This document shows positions 18,327 to 27,076 of a stretch of DNA of 64,000 nucleotides, in pieces. How positions within the stretch are numbered: position 1 is the first letter of the stretch; every line of letters starts with the position of its first letter. Made by a program: the position numbers and the translations under genes. This DNA is from Microbacterium pumilum. GTDB taxonomy: Bacteria; Actinomycetota; Actinomycetes; Actinomycetales; Microbacteriaceae. The stretch is taken from positions 3,782,001-3,846,000 of the forward strand of contig NZ_BAAAOH010000001.1 in NCBI RefSeq assembly GCF_039530225.1. Reading direction: 5' to 3'. The notes under the pieces were generated by a model, which had not been told where the DNA came from, searched no databases, and saw nothing but the letters and a program-made list of their open reading frames with translations.

Positions 18327-18517
18327 TGTCCGGTCTCAACGGCGACAAAAGGGTCGCCGCCGGGGAAAAAGGGTCGTTGGGAACGGCCAGTTCGCGGGTA
18401 TTCCGCGTACCGAATAGTCGCGCGCGGCGTCTGCTGTTGCGCCGCGGCGGTTCTCAATCGAGCGCGCCTTCGATAAGTGTCAGTAACCGCTGCGCAGGCG
18501 GGGCGAAAGGAACGACA

Positions 18518-19729
18518 ATGTCACCGCACATCAAGGCACGACTGACTTGGCGTCAACGGCTCTGCGCGTTCATCGTGGCGGCGTTGGCCTGCCTATTCGT
18601 CTCCGCGGCTCCTGCTCATGCGGCGGCGCCCACGAACGACGACTTCGCTGCTGCAACGGAGATCACACAGTTGCCGTCTTCCGAAACGGTGGATGGCAGC
18701 GAGGCTTCGGTCGAGCCAGGCGAGGAGACCGTTTGCAGCGGTGGTGTCGCATCTGTCTGGTACCGGTTCGCGCCCGACCACGACATGTCCGTCAAAGCGG
18801 AAGCGAACGACAACATCACCTTTCAGACGGTTGCCCTCTCGGTGTACACGGGCACGTCCCTCGACGCGCTGATACTGGTGACATGCGGGACGCAGAGCCC
18901 CCTCGGCTACTTCTACCCACAACTGGTTGACTTCGACGCCACGGCGGGTACCACCTACTACATCCGCGCGGCGGACTTCAATGGAGCGCTGGGCACCTTC
19001 ACCTTCGACGTTCAGGAGCTTATCCGCCCCGCCAACGACGACAGGGCGAACGCGCAACCAGTGGGCAATCTGCCCGCTTCCGTGAGCGCGGATACCACCA
19101 ACGCCACGATCGAACCCGGCGAGCAGCAACCCTGCGGAGGCATCACCGGATCCGTCTGGTATTCAGTGACCACAGCCACCGCCAGCGACCTGTCGGTGCG
19201 GCCGGCCTCGGCCGGTGTCGCGGTCTATGACGTCGACGGCGACCTTATCGGCTGCGGTGGACCGTTCCGTACCGTGGCCGGCGGGACGTACCTGATCCAG
19301 GTCGTGAGTTACCCCACTCCGGGGCCTTTCAACTTCGAGGTTCGCGCCTACACCCCGATAACGGGCTCGATCTCTGTCGATTCATCCTCGAAGATAGACC
19401 GGTCCGGAAAGGTCACGGTGAGCGGCACGCTGCGTTGCACCGGCGACTTCGCCATCGGATTCAACGTCCAGGTCACACTCCAACAACAAATAGGCAAGCA
19501 GCCCGTTGCCCAGGGTTATGGTTTTGCCTCCCCCTACACGCCCGGTCAAATTTGTGACGGACGGTCGAAAGCGTGGACGGCAATTGTTTACGGCAGCCAA
19601 ACATCGACCGCGTTTTGGACGGGATCGATGACGGCCACCCCGTCTGCAACCATCCTCACTGACCCGTACTACTTCCAGGCCAATCTATCGGGGTCATCGA
19701 GTAAGGTTTCCGCCCAGCGCGTGAAATAG
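18518..19729 (+). CDS. Secreted protein with two PPC-like beta domains
   Basis: 403 residues. A signal peptide (basic MSPHIKARLTWRQR, hydrophobic core, cleavage after AHA near 33) is followed by two similar units beginning PTNDDFAAATEI and PANDDRANAQPVGN, each with an EPGE...C...SVWY pattern as in pre-peptidase C-terminal-like domains. A third beta-rich part follows (about 285-403). Cys pairs within units suggest disulfides outside the cell. The ATG is supported by AAAGGAA 5-7 nt upstream. No membrane anchor or LPXTG. Local GC is lower than its surroundings, consistent with transfer. Function unknown. Confidence 0.8.
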   Translation: MSPHIKARLTWRQRLCAFIVAALACLFVSAAPAHAAAPTNDDFAAATEITQLPSSETVDGSEASVEPGEETVCSGGVASVWYRFAPDHDMSVKAEANDNITFQTVALSVYTGTSLDALILVTCGTQSPLGYFYPQLVDFDATAGTTYYIRAADFNGALGTFTFDVQELIRPANDDRANAQPVGNLPASVSADTTNATIEPGEQQPCGGITGSVWYSVTTATASDLSVRPASAGVAVYDVDGDLIGCGGPFRTVAGGTYLIQVVSYPTPGPFNFEVRAYTPITGSISVDSSSKIDRSGKVTVSGTLRCTGDFAIGFNVQVTLQQQIGKQPVAQGYGFASPYTPGQICDGRSKAWTAIVYGSQTSTAFWTGSMTATPSATILTDPYYFQANLSGSSSKVSAQRVK

Positions 19730-20048
19730 AACTCTCGCTATTCCAAGTGACAGCGGATTTATGGACCTTCGACCACAATGCGCACAGTCTCTGCTAACCA
19801 GCCCGGAGACCCTCGGCTTACCTCTCAGCGCTGGCGCATCTCCGAGGAGCACGCCGTGGAGTCGGCTGATGCCGGTTCAATCGGCGTGAGGTCGGCACCC
19901 GCGGAGGGCGGTCAAGTAACGAACGCAGACTGTACGTGTCCGGCAGCCGCAGTCGGTGGGCGGTCCGTAAGACGGTCCGTCTGCGAGGTGCATCATTCTC
20001 GCAAGAGAGGGATTCCCTCTTGGACGGGTGCTACCTGGGGATCGTGCT
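19730..20048. other. 319-bp intergenic region
   Basis: No convincing gene. It contains a hairpin near 19998-20022 (CAAGAGAGGGA/TTCCCTCTTG, one bulge) just before the PASTA-protein gene, and an inverted GACGGTCC/GTCCGTC-like motif near 19964-19983. Either could be an operator or a weak terminator for the upstream gene. Confidence 0.3.
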
Positions 20049-21149
20049 ATGTCTGACGACGATCCGCGGAGTATCGACGAGCCGAGTGCGGGCTCCGACT
20101 GCGACGGCGTTCATCCGGCTGGGGCGGGGGGTGAGGGCCGTCTCGGGGAGCCGGGAGGACCTGGCATCGAGGTGGGCCGAGATTCTCCGGATCCCCGCGG
20201 AGAGCCTCCAGCCGTTGATGCGACTGCCCCCCGAACGTCACCCGCGGCGGGTGACGTCGCCACGAAAGTGCGATCCAAGAAGGGCTGGATCATTGGGGGT
20301 TCGGTCGCCGGCGCGATCGTGCTCGTCGCGGGGATCGCGGTGATCGCGGCAGTCGCGGTCACCGCGAGCTCAGGGTCATCACTGCAAGCTGCATCAAGTC
20401 CCTCGAGCAGCGCGCCGGATAGCGATCTGGTGGAGGTTCCCGACCTCGTCGGTATGACGGTCGCCGAGGCGCGCTCGGAATTGGAGGCGATCGGCCTTGA
20501 CCTGGTTGTCGCCGACGGCACCGACGATCAGGCGATCGTCGCAACACAGGGGCGTTCGGAAGGTCAGCAGGTAGCTGTGGGTGCGGATGTACTCGCCACG
20601 GTGGAGTGGACAGCCGAACCCGAGATGGATTCGCTCAGTTTCGCTGACGGTGCTGCACTGGACCCGCTGACGATGGTCGGCTGGAGTTTCTCCCTTGGAG
20701 CGGACAACAGTTCCTGGATATCGAGCCCCGACGCTGGAGAGGGCGAGATCATCTTCGTGAACGACGAGGGCACATGCACGGCCGAGTACTGGCAACAGAC
20801 CTTCGACGCGACAGCGACAGACGATCTGGCCGCCTCCGACGAATATCTTGCTGAAGTCTCGGGCGCGACCGCCGATGAGCTGGCCCAGTACGCGTTCGAC
20901 GGGCACTTCGCACTCAGCGGCGGCCCCGACGGACCGGCAAGGGAGGGAGAGGTCGCCACCAGAACACTCCTCTGGAGCAACGATGAAGGTTCATTCCTCC
21001 TGACCGCACGCGTCTTCCGAAACTTGGACTATGCGACATCCACCATGAGCAACGTGTACACGCTGGAAATCCAGTGCGACAACGGCGTTGACCCCGAGGA
21101 TGTCGTCGAGTCCCTCGATGACATCGCGACGGTCAGCGTCGACGAGTAA
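20049..21149 (+). CDS. Single-pass membrane protein with one PASTA domain
   Basis: 366 residues: a Gly/Pro-rich acidic cytosolic N-terminus (1-76), basic KVRSKKGW then one membrane helix (80-104), Ser-rich linker, a PASTA domain (about 128-187, starting VEVPDLVGMTVAEARSELEA), and a 175-residue C-terminal domain with two cysteines. PASTA domains bind peptidoglycan fragments in Ser/Thr kinases and PBPs; here no kinase domain is attached. The ATG at 20049 is likelier than the GTG at 20028, though neither has a strong ribosome site. No partner gene adjoins it. Function unknown. Confidence 0.75.
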   Translation: MSDDDPRSIDEPSAGSDCDGVHPAGAGGEGRLGEPGGPGIEVGRDSPDPRGEPPAVDATAPRTSPAAGDVATKVRSKKGWIIGGSVAGAIVLVAGIAVIAAVAVTASSGSSLQAASSPSSSAPDSDLVEVPDLVGMTVAEARSELEAIGLDLVVADGTDDQAIVATQGRSEGQQVAVGADVLATVEWTAEPEMDSLSFADGAALDPLTMVGWSFSLGADNSSWISSPDAGEGEIIFVNDEGTCTAEYWQQTFDATATDDLAASDEYLAEVSGATADELAQYAFDGHFALSGGPDGPAREGEVATRTLLWSNDEGSFLLTARVFRNLDYATSTMSNVYTLEIQCDNGVDPEDVVESLDDIATVSVDE

Positions 21150-21281
21150 GACCGACCGCGATTGGATGCCGCGCGGCGCAACTGTCCGGCCGCGGGGCGA
21201 CCCCGAGCCCGGAGGATCGCGGGGCCGCTGCTTCTGGTGCGAGCAAGTCCTCGCTCTTGCAGCGCGACCGGCCGATCCAGT

Positions 21282-23318
21282 TCAGGCGAATAGTTCGTCG
21301 AACGCGTCCATGCGCACGCGTGGCGCCGTGACGGCCCGGCTGGTCACGGGCTGAAGTGTGACGGCGGCGGTGCTGACCGAGTCCATGAGAGCGCGTGCGG
21401 GCTCGGTGAGGAATCTGCTGGGTTTGGCCGCGACGTGCTTGGCCATGAACGCTGTGGGATGCGTGGGCAGTTGCGAGGGGACGTACACGTCGAGGGTGTC
21501 GCGGGCGCGGGTGAGCGCGACGTAGAAGAGGCGCTCCTCCTCGGCGAGACCGACGGGCGAGGTGAGTGCCATGTCGGAAGGCATTGCACCGTCGTTGGCG
21601 CGCAACAGGTGCACGGTTTCCCACTCGAGGCCCTTCGCCGAGTGGATCGTGGACAGGGTCAGCCAGTCCTCGTCGAGATGAGGCTGCTTCGCCCAGTCAC
21701 CGGCGACGTTCACCGGGTCGATCGCCTGCTCGGCGACGAACGTACGGAGATCAGTTTGTTGAGCGGCGGCCTGTGCGACGCCGTCGACTTCCGTGACGCG
21801 ACGCTGCCAATCCGGGTAGTGCGCGCGCAACAGCGGATCCACCGCGTTCCGGCAGGCCTCGACCAGCTCCGACACGGCGGTCGTGGCGTCGACGGCGCCG
21901 AGCAGCGACAGGGTCGAGGCGAGCCCGGTGCGGGCCTTCGCCGGCGCCGCCGCGACCGCGTCGGCCCTGTGATCGACGCCCCCGTCCGAGAGGATCCTGG
22001 CAACGCTGCGTGCACTCGTTTTGCCGATCGCGCGATGCCGGGTGAGCAGCCGGTACCAGGACACCTCGTCTGCCGGATTGAGCACCACTCGGAAGGACGC
22101 CAGCAGGTCGCGGACATGCGCGGTCTCCAGGTAGCCGATCCCGCCGAACTTGTGGAACGGGATCCCCCGTACCTTGAGCTCGACCTCCAGCTGCGCGCTG
22201 TGGGATCCGGTGCGCATCAGCACCGCCTGCGCATGCAGCGGTGTGCCATCGACGTGCGCGGCGAGGATGCGGTCCGCGATCGTGCGGGCCTCGTCGTCGG
22301 CGTTGCGGCAGCTGACCAGCGTCGGCCGGGCGCCCGGCTGCGGACGGTCGGCGGTAAGCCGCAGCCTCAGCTCGCCCGGGCGGACCTGGTTCGCGAGGTC
22401 GAGGATCGGCTGCGTGGAACGGAAGTTGCGTTCCAGCCGCACCAGCGTCGCGTCGGGGTACGCGTTGATGACCTCGAGCAGGTGCCCGGCGGACGCCCCC
22501 CGGAACGCGTAGATCGCCTGCGCGTCGTCACCGACGACGGTGAGCCCGCGGCCGTCGGGACTGAGCCCGCGCACGATGTCGACCTGCAACTGGTTGACGT
22601 CCTGATACTCGTCGACGAGCACCCAGTCCCACCGCGCCCGCAGCCGCGCTCCGACATCGGGGTCAGCGACCAGAGCCCGGCAGGCGATGAGCAGATCATC
22701 CAGGTCCAGCAGGCCGCGCTCGCGCTTACGGTCGCGGTAATGGCGCAACAGACCGGCGACCTGGTCGGCCTGCTCGAGCGCCCAGGGAAACTGCTGCTCG
22801 ATGACGGTGCGGGCCGGGGTCGCGGTGTTGATGGCGCGGGAGGCGATGTCGGCGATGGTGCGTGTCGTGGGAAGCCGTACCTCGGTGCCGTCGAGCCCGT
22901 GCTCCGCGCGCAACAGGTCGATCAGGTCGATGACGTCATCGGGATCGATGACCGTCACATCCGCCAACCCCAGATGCTGCGCGTGCTCGGCGACGATGCG
23001 ATGCGCAACGGCATGGAACGTGCCCCCCGCGATGCGCTGCGCAGCCTGCCCGTCACCGCACATCACCGCAGCCCGAGAGAGCATCGCCGATGCCGCGCGC
23101 CGAGTGAACGTCAACAACAAGATCCGTTCAGGCACCACCCCCGCCTCAAGCAGCCGCGCAACCCGTGCAGTGAGCACCCGCGTCTTCCCCGTGCCCGCCC
23201 CTGCCGCCACCACAAGCGGCCCATCGCCATGCTCGACCGCCTCAAGCTGTGCCGGATCCAGCCCAGCGAGCGCATCAGAAACTGCCACGAACCTGACGGT
23301 AACCACACCTCCCGACAC
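21282..23318 (-). CDS. UvrD/PcrA-like superfamily 1 DNA helicase
   Basis: 678-residue SF1A helicase, 3'-5' ATP-dependent DNA unwinding in repair. Visible motifs: Q-motif region LDPAQLEAVEHG, Walker A AGAGTGKT, DEYQD (Walker B), VVGDDAQAIYAFRGA (motif III), LERNFRS (IV), TIHSAKGLEWETV (V) and EERLFYVALTRARD (VI). It is somewhat shorter than UvrD (about 720-780) and closer to the actinobacterial UvrD2-like lengths. The start is uncertain: the GTG at 23318 lacks a well-spaced ribosome site, and another GTG begins VAVSDALAG. It stands alone in the accessory zone. Confidence 0.9.
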   Translation of the reverse strand: MSGGVVTVRFVAVSDALAGLDPAQLEAVEHGDGPLVVAAGAGTGKTRVLTARVARLLEAGVVPERILLLTFTRRAASAMLSRAAVMCGDGQAAQRIAGGTFHAVAHRIVAEHAQHLGLADVTVIDPDDVIDLIDLLRAEHGLDGTEVRLPTTRTIADIASRAINTATPARTVIEQQFPWALEQADQVAGLLRHYRDRKRERGLLDLDDLLIACRALVADPDVGARLRARWDWVLVDEYQDVNQLQVDIVRGLSPDGRGLTVVGDDAQAIYAFRGASAGHLLEVINAYPDATLVRLERNFRSTQPILDLANQVRPGELRLRLTADRPQPGARPTLVSCRNADDEARTIADRILAAHVDGTPLHAQAVLMRTGSHSAQLEVELKVRGIPFHKFGGIGYLETAHVRDLLASFRVVLNPADEVSWYRLLTRHRAIGKTSARSVARILSDGGVDHRADAVAAAPAKARTGLASTLSLLGAVDATTAVSELVEACRNAVDPLLRAHYPDWQRRVTEVDGVAQAAAQQTDLRTFVAEQAIDPVNVAGDWAKQPHLDEDWLTLSTIHSAKGLEWETVHLLRANDGAMPSDMALTSPVGLAEEERLFYVALTRARDTLDVYVPSQLPTHPTAFMAKHVAAKPSRFLTEPARALMDSVSTAAVTLQPVTSRAVTAPRVRMDAFDELFA

Positions 23319-23463
23319 TCAGCATCAGGGCGAGACTGCGAAGATGCGAAAGCGGGTCCGCGTGACGGGGCTCGAGCCGTATACGAGGGGCAGCGGTGTC
23401 GCCCCCTGAGGTGCCTCAGCGCACGTTAGCGGGCAACCATCGGACGCTGGCCCCCGGGCCCGG

Positions 23464-23660
23464 TCAGAGTCTCGGTTCGGTTGTCCGGAGCCGAGGCTCT
23501 CGCCATCCGAGCGTCACGAGGCCGAGGACTGCTCCGACAAGCAGCCTGACTGCGTAGTAGACGCCCAGAGGAAAGCCGGTCCATACCGCCACTCAGCCCA
23601 GCACGATCACGACCGAGCGCGCGGCCTCCAGGTCGTAGCGCGGGGCGTCATCGGCCAGTC
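23464..23660 (-). pseudogene. Possible remnant of a small membrane protein gene
   Basis: One minus-strand frame reads ADDAPRYDLEAARSVVIVLG, a TGA stop, then VAVWTGFPLGVYYAVRLL and VGAVLGLVTLGWREPRL. The second half is a plausible membrane helix pair, but there is no start codon upstream of the first half and a stop interrupts the frame. Likely a decayed gene within the 410-bp space between the helicase and the adenosine-kinase gene; chance cannot be excluded. Confidence 0.3.
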
Positions 23661-23728
23661 ACGGCTCCCAGGTGACGTCCGGCACGACCGCACGCGCTGT
23701 CCCTTTACGACCCGCGGTCCGACCCGCG

Positions 23729-24217
23729 TCAGAGCTTGTAGCCGATCGCGCGCAGCAGGTCCTTGCGGTCCGCGACATCCTGCTCGTTCTCGACACCGAC
23801 TGGGGGTTCGCCGTCGATCACTCCTGCCACGCCGCGGCCGGCGTCCGTGATGGCGACGAGGATCTGCACCGGATTAGCCGTAGCGCAGTAGACCGAACAC
23901 ACCTCTGGCACCGCTTTGACCTGGTTGAGCACGTTCACGGGGAACCCGTCACGCAACATGATCACGAAGCAGTGCCCGGCACCAACGGCCACCGCCGCCG
24001 CGACCGCGAGGTCCACCAGTGAGCCGTCGTTGCCAGTACGTCTGACCAGCCGCGCACCGGAAGCTTCGCAGAACGCGACTCCGAACTTCAGGCTGCCGCC
24101 CACCCCGGCGAGCGCCTCGTGCAGATCTTCGACTGTCTTGATGAAATGAGATTGACCGACGATGACGTTCACGTCGTCCGGCTTCTCAAGCGGGACGACC
24201 TCGATGTCGACGTTCAC
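23729..24217 (-). CDS. Adenosine-specific kinase (DUF355 family)
   Basis: 162 residues matching the small adenosine-specific kinase family known mainly from archaea: PDDVNVIVGQSHFIKTVEDL, KFGVAFCEASGARLVR, VGAGHCFVIMLRDGFPVNVL and VPEVCSVYCATANPVQIL are its conserved blocks. Family members phosphorylate adenosine to AMP, although the physiological role is poorly defined. The GTG start has AAGGAGG with 6-nt spacing, among the strongest ribosome sites in the window. The gene stands alone among small accessory genes, suggesting acquisition by transfer, although it appears intact. Confidence 0.88.
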   Translation of the reverse strand: MNVDIEVVPLEKPDDVNVIVGQSHFIKTVEDLHEALAGVGGSLKFGVAFCEASGARLVRRTGNDGSLVDLAVAAAVAVGAGHCFVIMLRDGFPVNVLNQVKAVPEVCSVYCATANPVQILVAITDAGRGVAGVIDGEPPVGVENEQDVADRKDLLRAIGYKL

Positions 24218-24428
24218 GGTGATCCTCCTTCGACGCGGTCAGCATAGACCCGGACCAGTGCCGCCGCGCCGGCGTCGGGTTCGAACATGCGCCTGCACGT
24301 GCGCGTCCTTCGCACAAGACGGTTCGGCGAGGAGCGATCGCCGATTCGCCGATGAGACGGTCCGTTAGCGGTCTCCATGAGGACGGTCGCGGCTAGCGGT
24401 TCGAGCCCTTGGTCGAGGCACGATCAGA

Positions 24429-24761
24429 TCAGCGGATCTTGACAACCGTGAAAAGCACGACAGAGTCTTCGACCGCGTCCAGCGAATGGAGTCCGGCAGG
24501 GACCGTCAGGAGGTCTCCGACTGAGCCGTTCCAGGACACCTCGCCGGCCTTGAGAAGGACCCGTCCGTGGAGAACCTGCAGCGTCGCCTCTCCGGGGTTC
24601 GCGTGTTCGGACAGGTTCTCACCGGCTCGCAGGGCTATCACCGTTTGGCGGAGTTGGTGCTCGTGGCCACCGAACACCGTCTTGGAGCTCCTACCGCTGG
24701 ACGCTTCCATCGCGTGAGCGAGTTCGTGCCGTGCGAGGGCGATCAGTGATGTCTTCTGCAT
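24429..24761 (-). CDS. Small cupin-domain protein
   Basis: 110 residues forming one cupin barrel: motif 1 region GENLSEHANPGEATLQVLHGRV and motif 2 GDLLTVPAGLHSLDAVEDS. One predicted metal His lies in SEHANPGE and another in PAGLHSL. Such single cupins act in stress or metabolic roles with no fixed substrate. ATG chosen at MQKTSLIALARHEL, where homology starts; a longer open frame upstream is not protein-like. Downstream of the 75-residue protein gene, in the same direction. Confidence 0.8.
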   Translation of the reverse strand: MQKTSLIALARHELAHAMEASSGRSSKTVFGGHEHQLRQTVIALRAGENLSEHANPGEATLQVLHGRVLLKAGEVSWNGSVGDLLTVPAGLHSLDAVEDSVVLFTVVKIR

Positions 24762-24814
24762 TGTGCTCTGTTCCGTCCTGAGACTGGACCTTGCGGTCTT
24801 CCGTCGGACGCGAA

Positions 24815-25042
24815 TCAGTCGGACTCGTCGTTCGCTGCGGTCTCGATCCAGTCGACTGCTTCGTCCGAGAAGAGAAAGCCGTCGGGGCCCGACTCGCCGA
24901 CCCACCACGCGCTCGAGCTCACGGAGCCGCCGGCGGCCACGATCTTGCTCAGCACGTCCGGCGACACCGCTTCGCCGTTGTGGGCAATCAGCCACGCCTT
25001 GGCGTCGGAGTCAAGCTTGGCCCACCACTCGATGATCTCCAT
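24815..25042 (-). CDS. Small acidic protein, unknown
   Basis: 75 residues from MEIIEWWAKLDSDAKAWLIA, acidic and Trp-rich, ending in a run of Asp/Glu/Ser. The amphipathic helices suggest a small folded helical protein. No family recognised. It lies 53 bp upstream of the cupin gene in the same direction, perhaps co-transcribed. The ATG is preceded by a GGTGG-like ribosome site; a GTG-rich extension upstream was not accepted. Confidence 0.55.
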   Translation of the reverse strand: MEIIEWWAKLDSDAKAWLIAHNGEAVSPDVLSKIVAAGGSVSSSAWWVGESGPDGFLFSDEAVDWIETAANDESD

Positions 25043-25163
25043 GTGGCCACCATGGCACTCGATGGAGCCGACCGTAAGTCGGTCGCTTCTCGGAGGTCTG
25101 TTCACCGGCATCCGCCACGCCTGGTGACGTCAGACATGCCCAGACCGCGTCCGTGCACGAACC

Positions 25164-25191
25164 CCCGGGCGGTCTCGATCGACCGCCCGGG
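25164..25191 (-). terminator. Perfect hairpin after dodecin gene
   Basis: 11-bp perfect inverted repeat (CCCGGGCGGTC at 25164-25174 and its complement at 25181-25191) with a 6-nt loop, beginning 17 bp past the dodecin stop. It has no U-tract, which is common for actinobacterial terminators. Confidence 0.65.
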
Positions 25192-25207
25192 TTGGCTGGA
25201 GACCGGC

Positions 25208-25414
25208 CTACTCAGGCGCGTACTTGAACGAGAGCTGGATCCGGGCCCGGAACAACAGCGTCCCGTCGTCGCCGACCACGACGTCTTGCTTCGTCACCTC
25301 GCCGACGCGAAGGTCGTGCAGCGATCCCGCCGCCGTACTGATAGCTTCTCGGGCCGCCTCCTCCCAGGACGAGGCACTCGTGCCGATCACGTCGATCACT
25401 CGGTAAACGCTCAT
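25208..25414 (-). CDS. Dodecin
   Basis: 68 residues of the flavin-storing dodecin family: SVYRVIDVIGTSASSWEEAA, the flavin-stacking region, then VTKQDVVVGDDGTLLFRARIQLSFKY. Dodecamers bind FMN/riboflavin or coenzyme A in the cytosol as a buffer. Exact family length. GAGGAG lies 6-7 nt before the ATG. Monocistronic between a hairpin terminator and a divergent small membrane gene. Confidence 0.95.
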   Translation of the reverse strand: MSVYRVIDVIGTSASSWEEAAREAISTAAGSLHDLRVGEVTKQDVVVGDDGTLLFRARIQLSFKYAPE

Positions 25415-25550
25415 CTTGTCTCCTCATTGCTCGTTGCGGACAAATCCATAGTGATCGCGCTCGCGCTCGTATGGAAGGGCTGCACATTCGGCCCGGTTCG
25501 CGCACGCGGAGGCGTTGCGACGCAAGGGTGACGCGCGTACGGTAAGCCGC

Positions 25551-25721
25551 ATGTGGACGTTCGTCGTGATCCTGCTCGTCGTGTGGGCAATCCTTGCGGT
25601 CGTCGGCTTCGTCTTCGAAGGTCTTCTCTGGCTCGCAATCATCGGCATCATCCTGTTCGTCGGCACCCTCATCGTGGGCTTCATCCGGCAATCGCGGGGC
25701 GAGAAGAAGGACACCCCGTGA
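25551..25721 (+). CDS. Small membrane protein, leaderless
   Basis: 56 residues: two hydrophobic helices (about 2-22 and 24-44) joined by a short turn, then a basic tail GFIRQSRGEKKDTP. No family assigned; such proteins are common in actinobacteria. A -10 box TACGGT at 25538-25543 sits 7 nt before the ATG, indicating a leaderless transcript. It is divergent from dodecin. Confidence 0.65.
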   Translation: MWTFVVILLVVWAILAVVGFVFEGLLWLAIIGIILFVGTLIVGFIRQSRGEKKDTP

Positions 25722-25868
25722 TTCCGGTTGCGCGTGGCGCCGAACAGATGTGCTTGTAGGCACGGACCCTCATCGGACTCGAATCGTGCAACGTGGCATC
25801 AGCCATCACCCGGCATCGGTCGCGGCTGGACGCACGGTCACGACACCGAATATCCGCCGCACCGCTGA

Positions 25869-26735
25869 TCAGGAGTGGTCGCGCGCGAACGACTCCATCA
25901 CGTCGGCGCGTGACTCGCCCTCTGCGCCGAAGTTGTCGCGCAGGCATCCGACCAGGTCCTCGAGCGCGTCGTCGAGGATCGAACCGGCGATGCGAAGGTC
26001 GGCGTGCGGTGACTGGGCCGCGGCGTCGGCGAGCGCTGCAACGACCGGCAGCGCGTGCCCGAGAGAGGTGGGCGCTTCGCCCTCACGAAAGTAGTACGAC
26101 TCCGGACTTTGGCTGAGGTCGACGCGCACGCTCGCGATCTGCTGCGCAACCGTATGCAGCACTGCCGACGGTCCGACGGGATCGAGCGCGCCGAGCTGCT
26201 CCGCGTAGTGCGCGCGGCCAAGCAGGGTCAGATAAAGGGCGGTCGAGCGCCTGCGCGCGAGGGTCGGGAAGAGTTGAAGCAGCCATGTCGCTCCGCCTGT
26301 CAGCAGCGCGAACCCCGTCAGCGCCTGCAGGGGCGACAGCAGTCGGACGACCGGGTCGGTGGGAACGACCTCGCCGAAGCCGAGCGTTGAGAGCGACACC
26401 ATCGAGAAGTACAGGGCCTCGAGCACATCGGGGTACCCGGCGGGATCCATTCCGTCGGAGTAGAGGAAGCCCTCAGGCACATGCGGGAGGTAGATGAGTG
26501 CCCAGCCGATCGCCTGAATCGCTGCCCACGCGAGGACGACGGTGATCGCGGCGAGCGGGCCGGATGCGGCTCGCGCTCGTCGCCCGAAGCGCGCGGTGAG
26601 GCTCCAGATGCCTGCGACGATCCCGCGGGTCAGCCGCCCTCGTGCGTGCGGGTGGACGAGCGTCAGAAAGATCTCCGACAACCCGTATATGACGATTGCC
26701 GCGCCCACGATGGTGCAAACGACATCCCAGATCAC
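25869..26735 (-). CDS. Two-transmembrane potassium channel family protein
   Basis: 288 residues: N-terminal membrane helix (5-27), a second (62-84), a pore helix and filter SLSTLGFGEVVP at 115-125 in place of canonical TVGYG, then an inner helix (130-155). A 130-residue cytosolic domain with no RCK signature follows. It probably conducts K+ as a tetramer. GTG start, no clear ribosome site. Next to a broken hydrolase stub upstream. Confidence 0.85.
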   Translation of the reverse strand: MIWDVVCTIVGAAIVIYGLSEIFLTLVHPHARGRLTRGIVAGIWSLTARFGRRARAASGPLAAITVVLAWAAIQAIGWALIYLPHVPEGFLYSDGMDPAGYPDVLEALYFSMVSLSTLGFGEVVPTDPVVRLLSPLQALTGFALLTGGATWLLQLFPTLARRRSTALYLTLLGRAHYAEQLGALDPVGPSAVLHTVAQQIASVRVDLSQSPESYYFREGEAPTSLGHALPVVAALADAAAQSPHADLRIAGSILDDALEDLVGCLRDNFGAEGESRADVMESFARDHS

Positions 26736-26763
26736 GAGTTCAAGCTACCTGGATGGTCCGGCA

Positions 26764-26895
26764 TCACATCAGGGACGGACTGCCAGGAACCCACAGCCAC
26801 GGGTACCCGCCGGGGTCACCCGCCGTCAGCACCTCGAGCTTCCGTCCGTCAGCCGTGGTCACGGTACGTCGTTCGCTGCCCATGCGATCCCTCAT
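26764..26895 (-). pseudogene. N-terminal stub of an alpha/beta hydrolase
   Basis: 43 codons (MRDRMGSERRTVTTADGRKL, then EVLTAGDPGGYPWLWVPGSP) resemble the first strand region up to the HGTP-like oxyanion loop of alpha/beta hydrolases, then a stop. The nucleophile elbow and the rest are missing; the K+ channel gene begins 28 bp further on. Read as a remnant left by a deletion. It covers much of the 341-bp gap before the intact hydrolase gene at 27077; the remainder shows no gene. Confidence 0.5.
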
Positions 26896-27076
26896 TCGTT
26901 GGAGGCGAGGCACTCCATCGTCGCGCAAATGCGCGGGCGACCTTCCGTGGCCGGCAGAGCTGCGCTCCACAGTGCGGCCCGAGACCGACGATACTGCGGG
27001 GGTGTGGGGGCGACCAGCATGAGGAAGGAGGAGACAACTCGAGTCGTGGGGGATGACAATCGTGGGAGAGACGACA

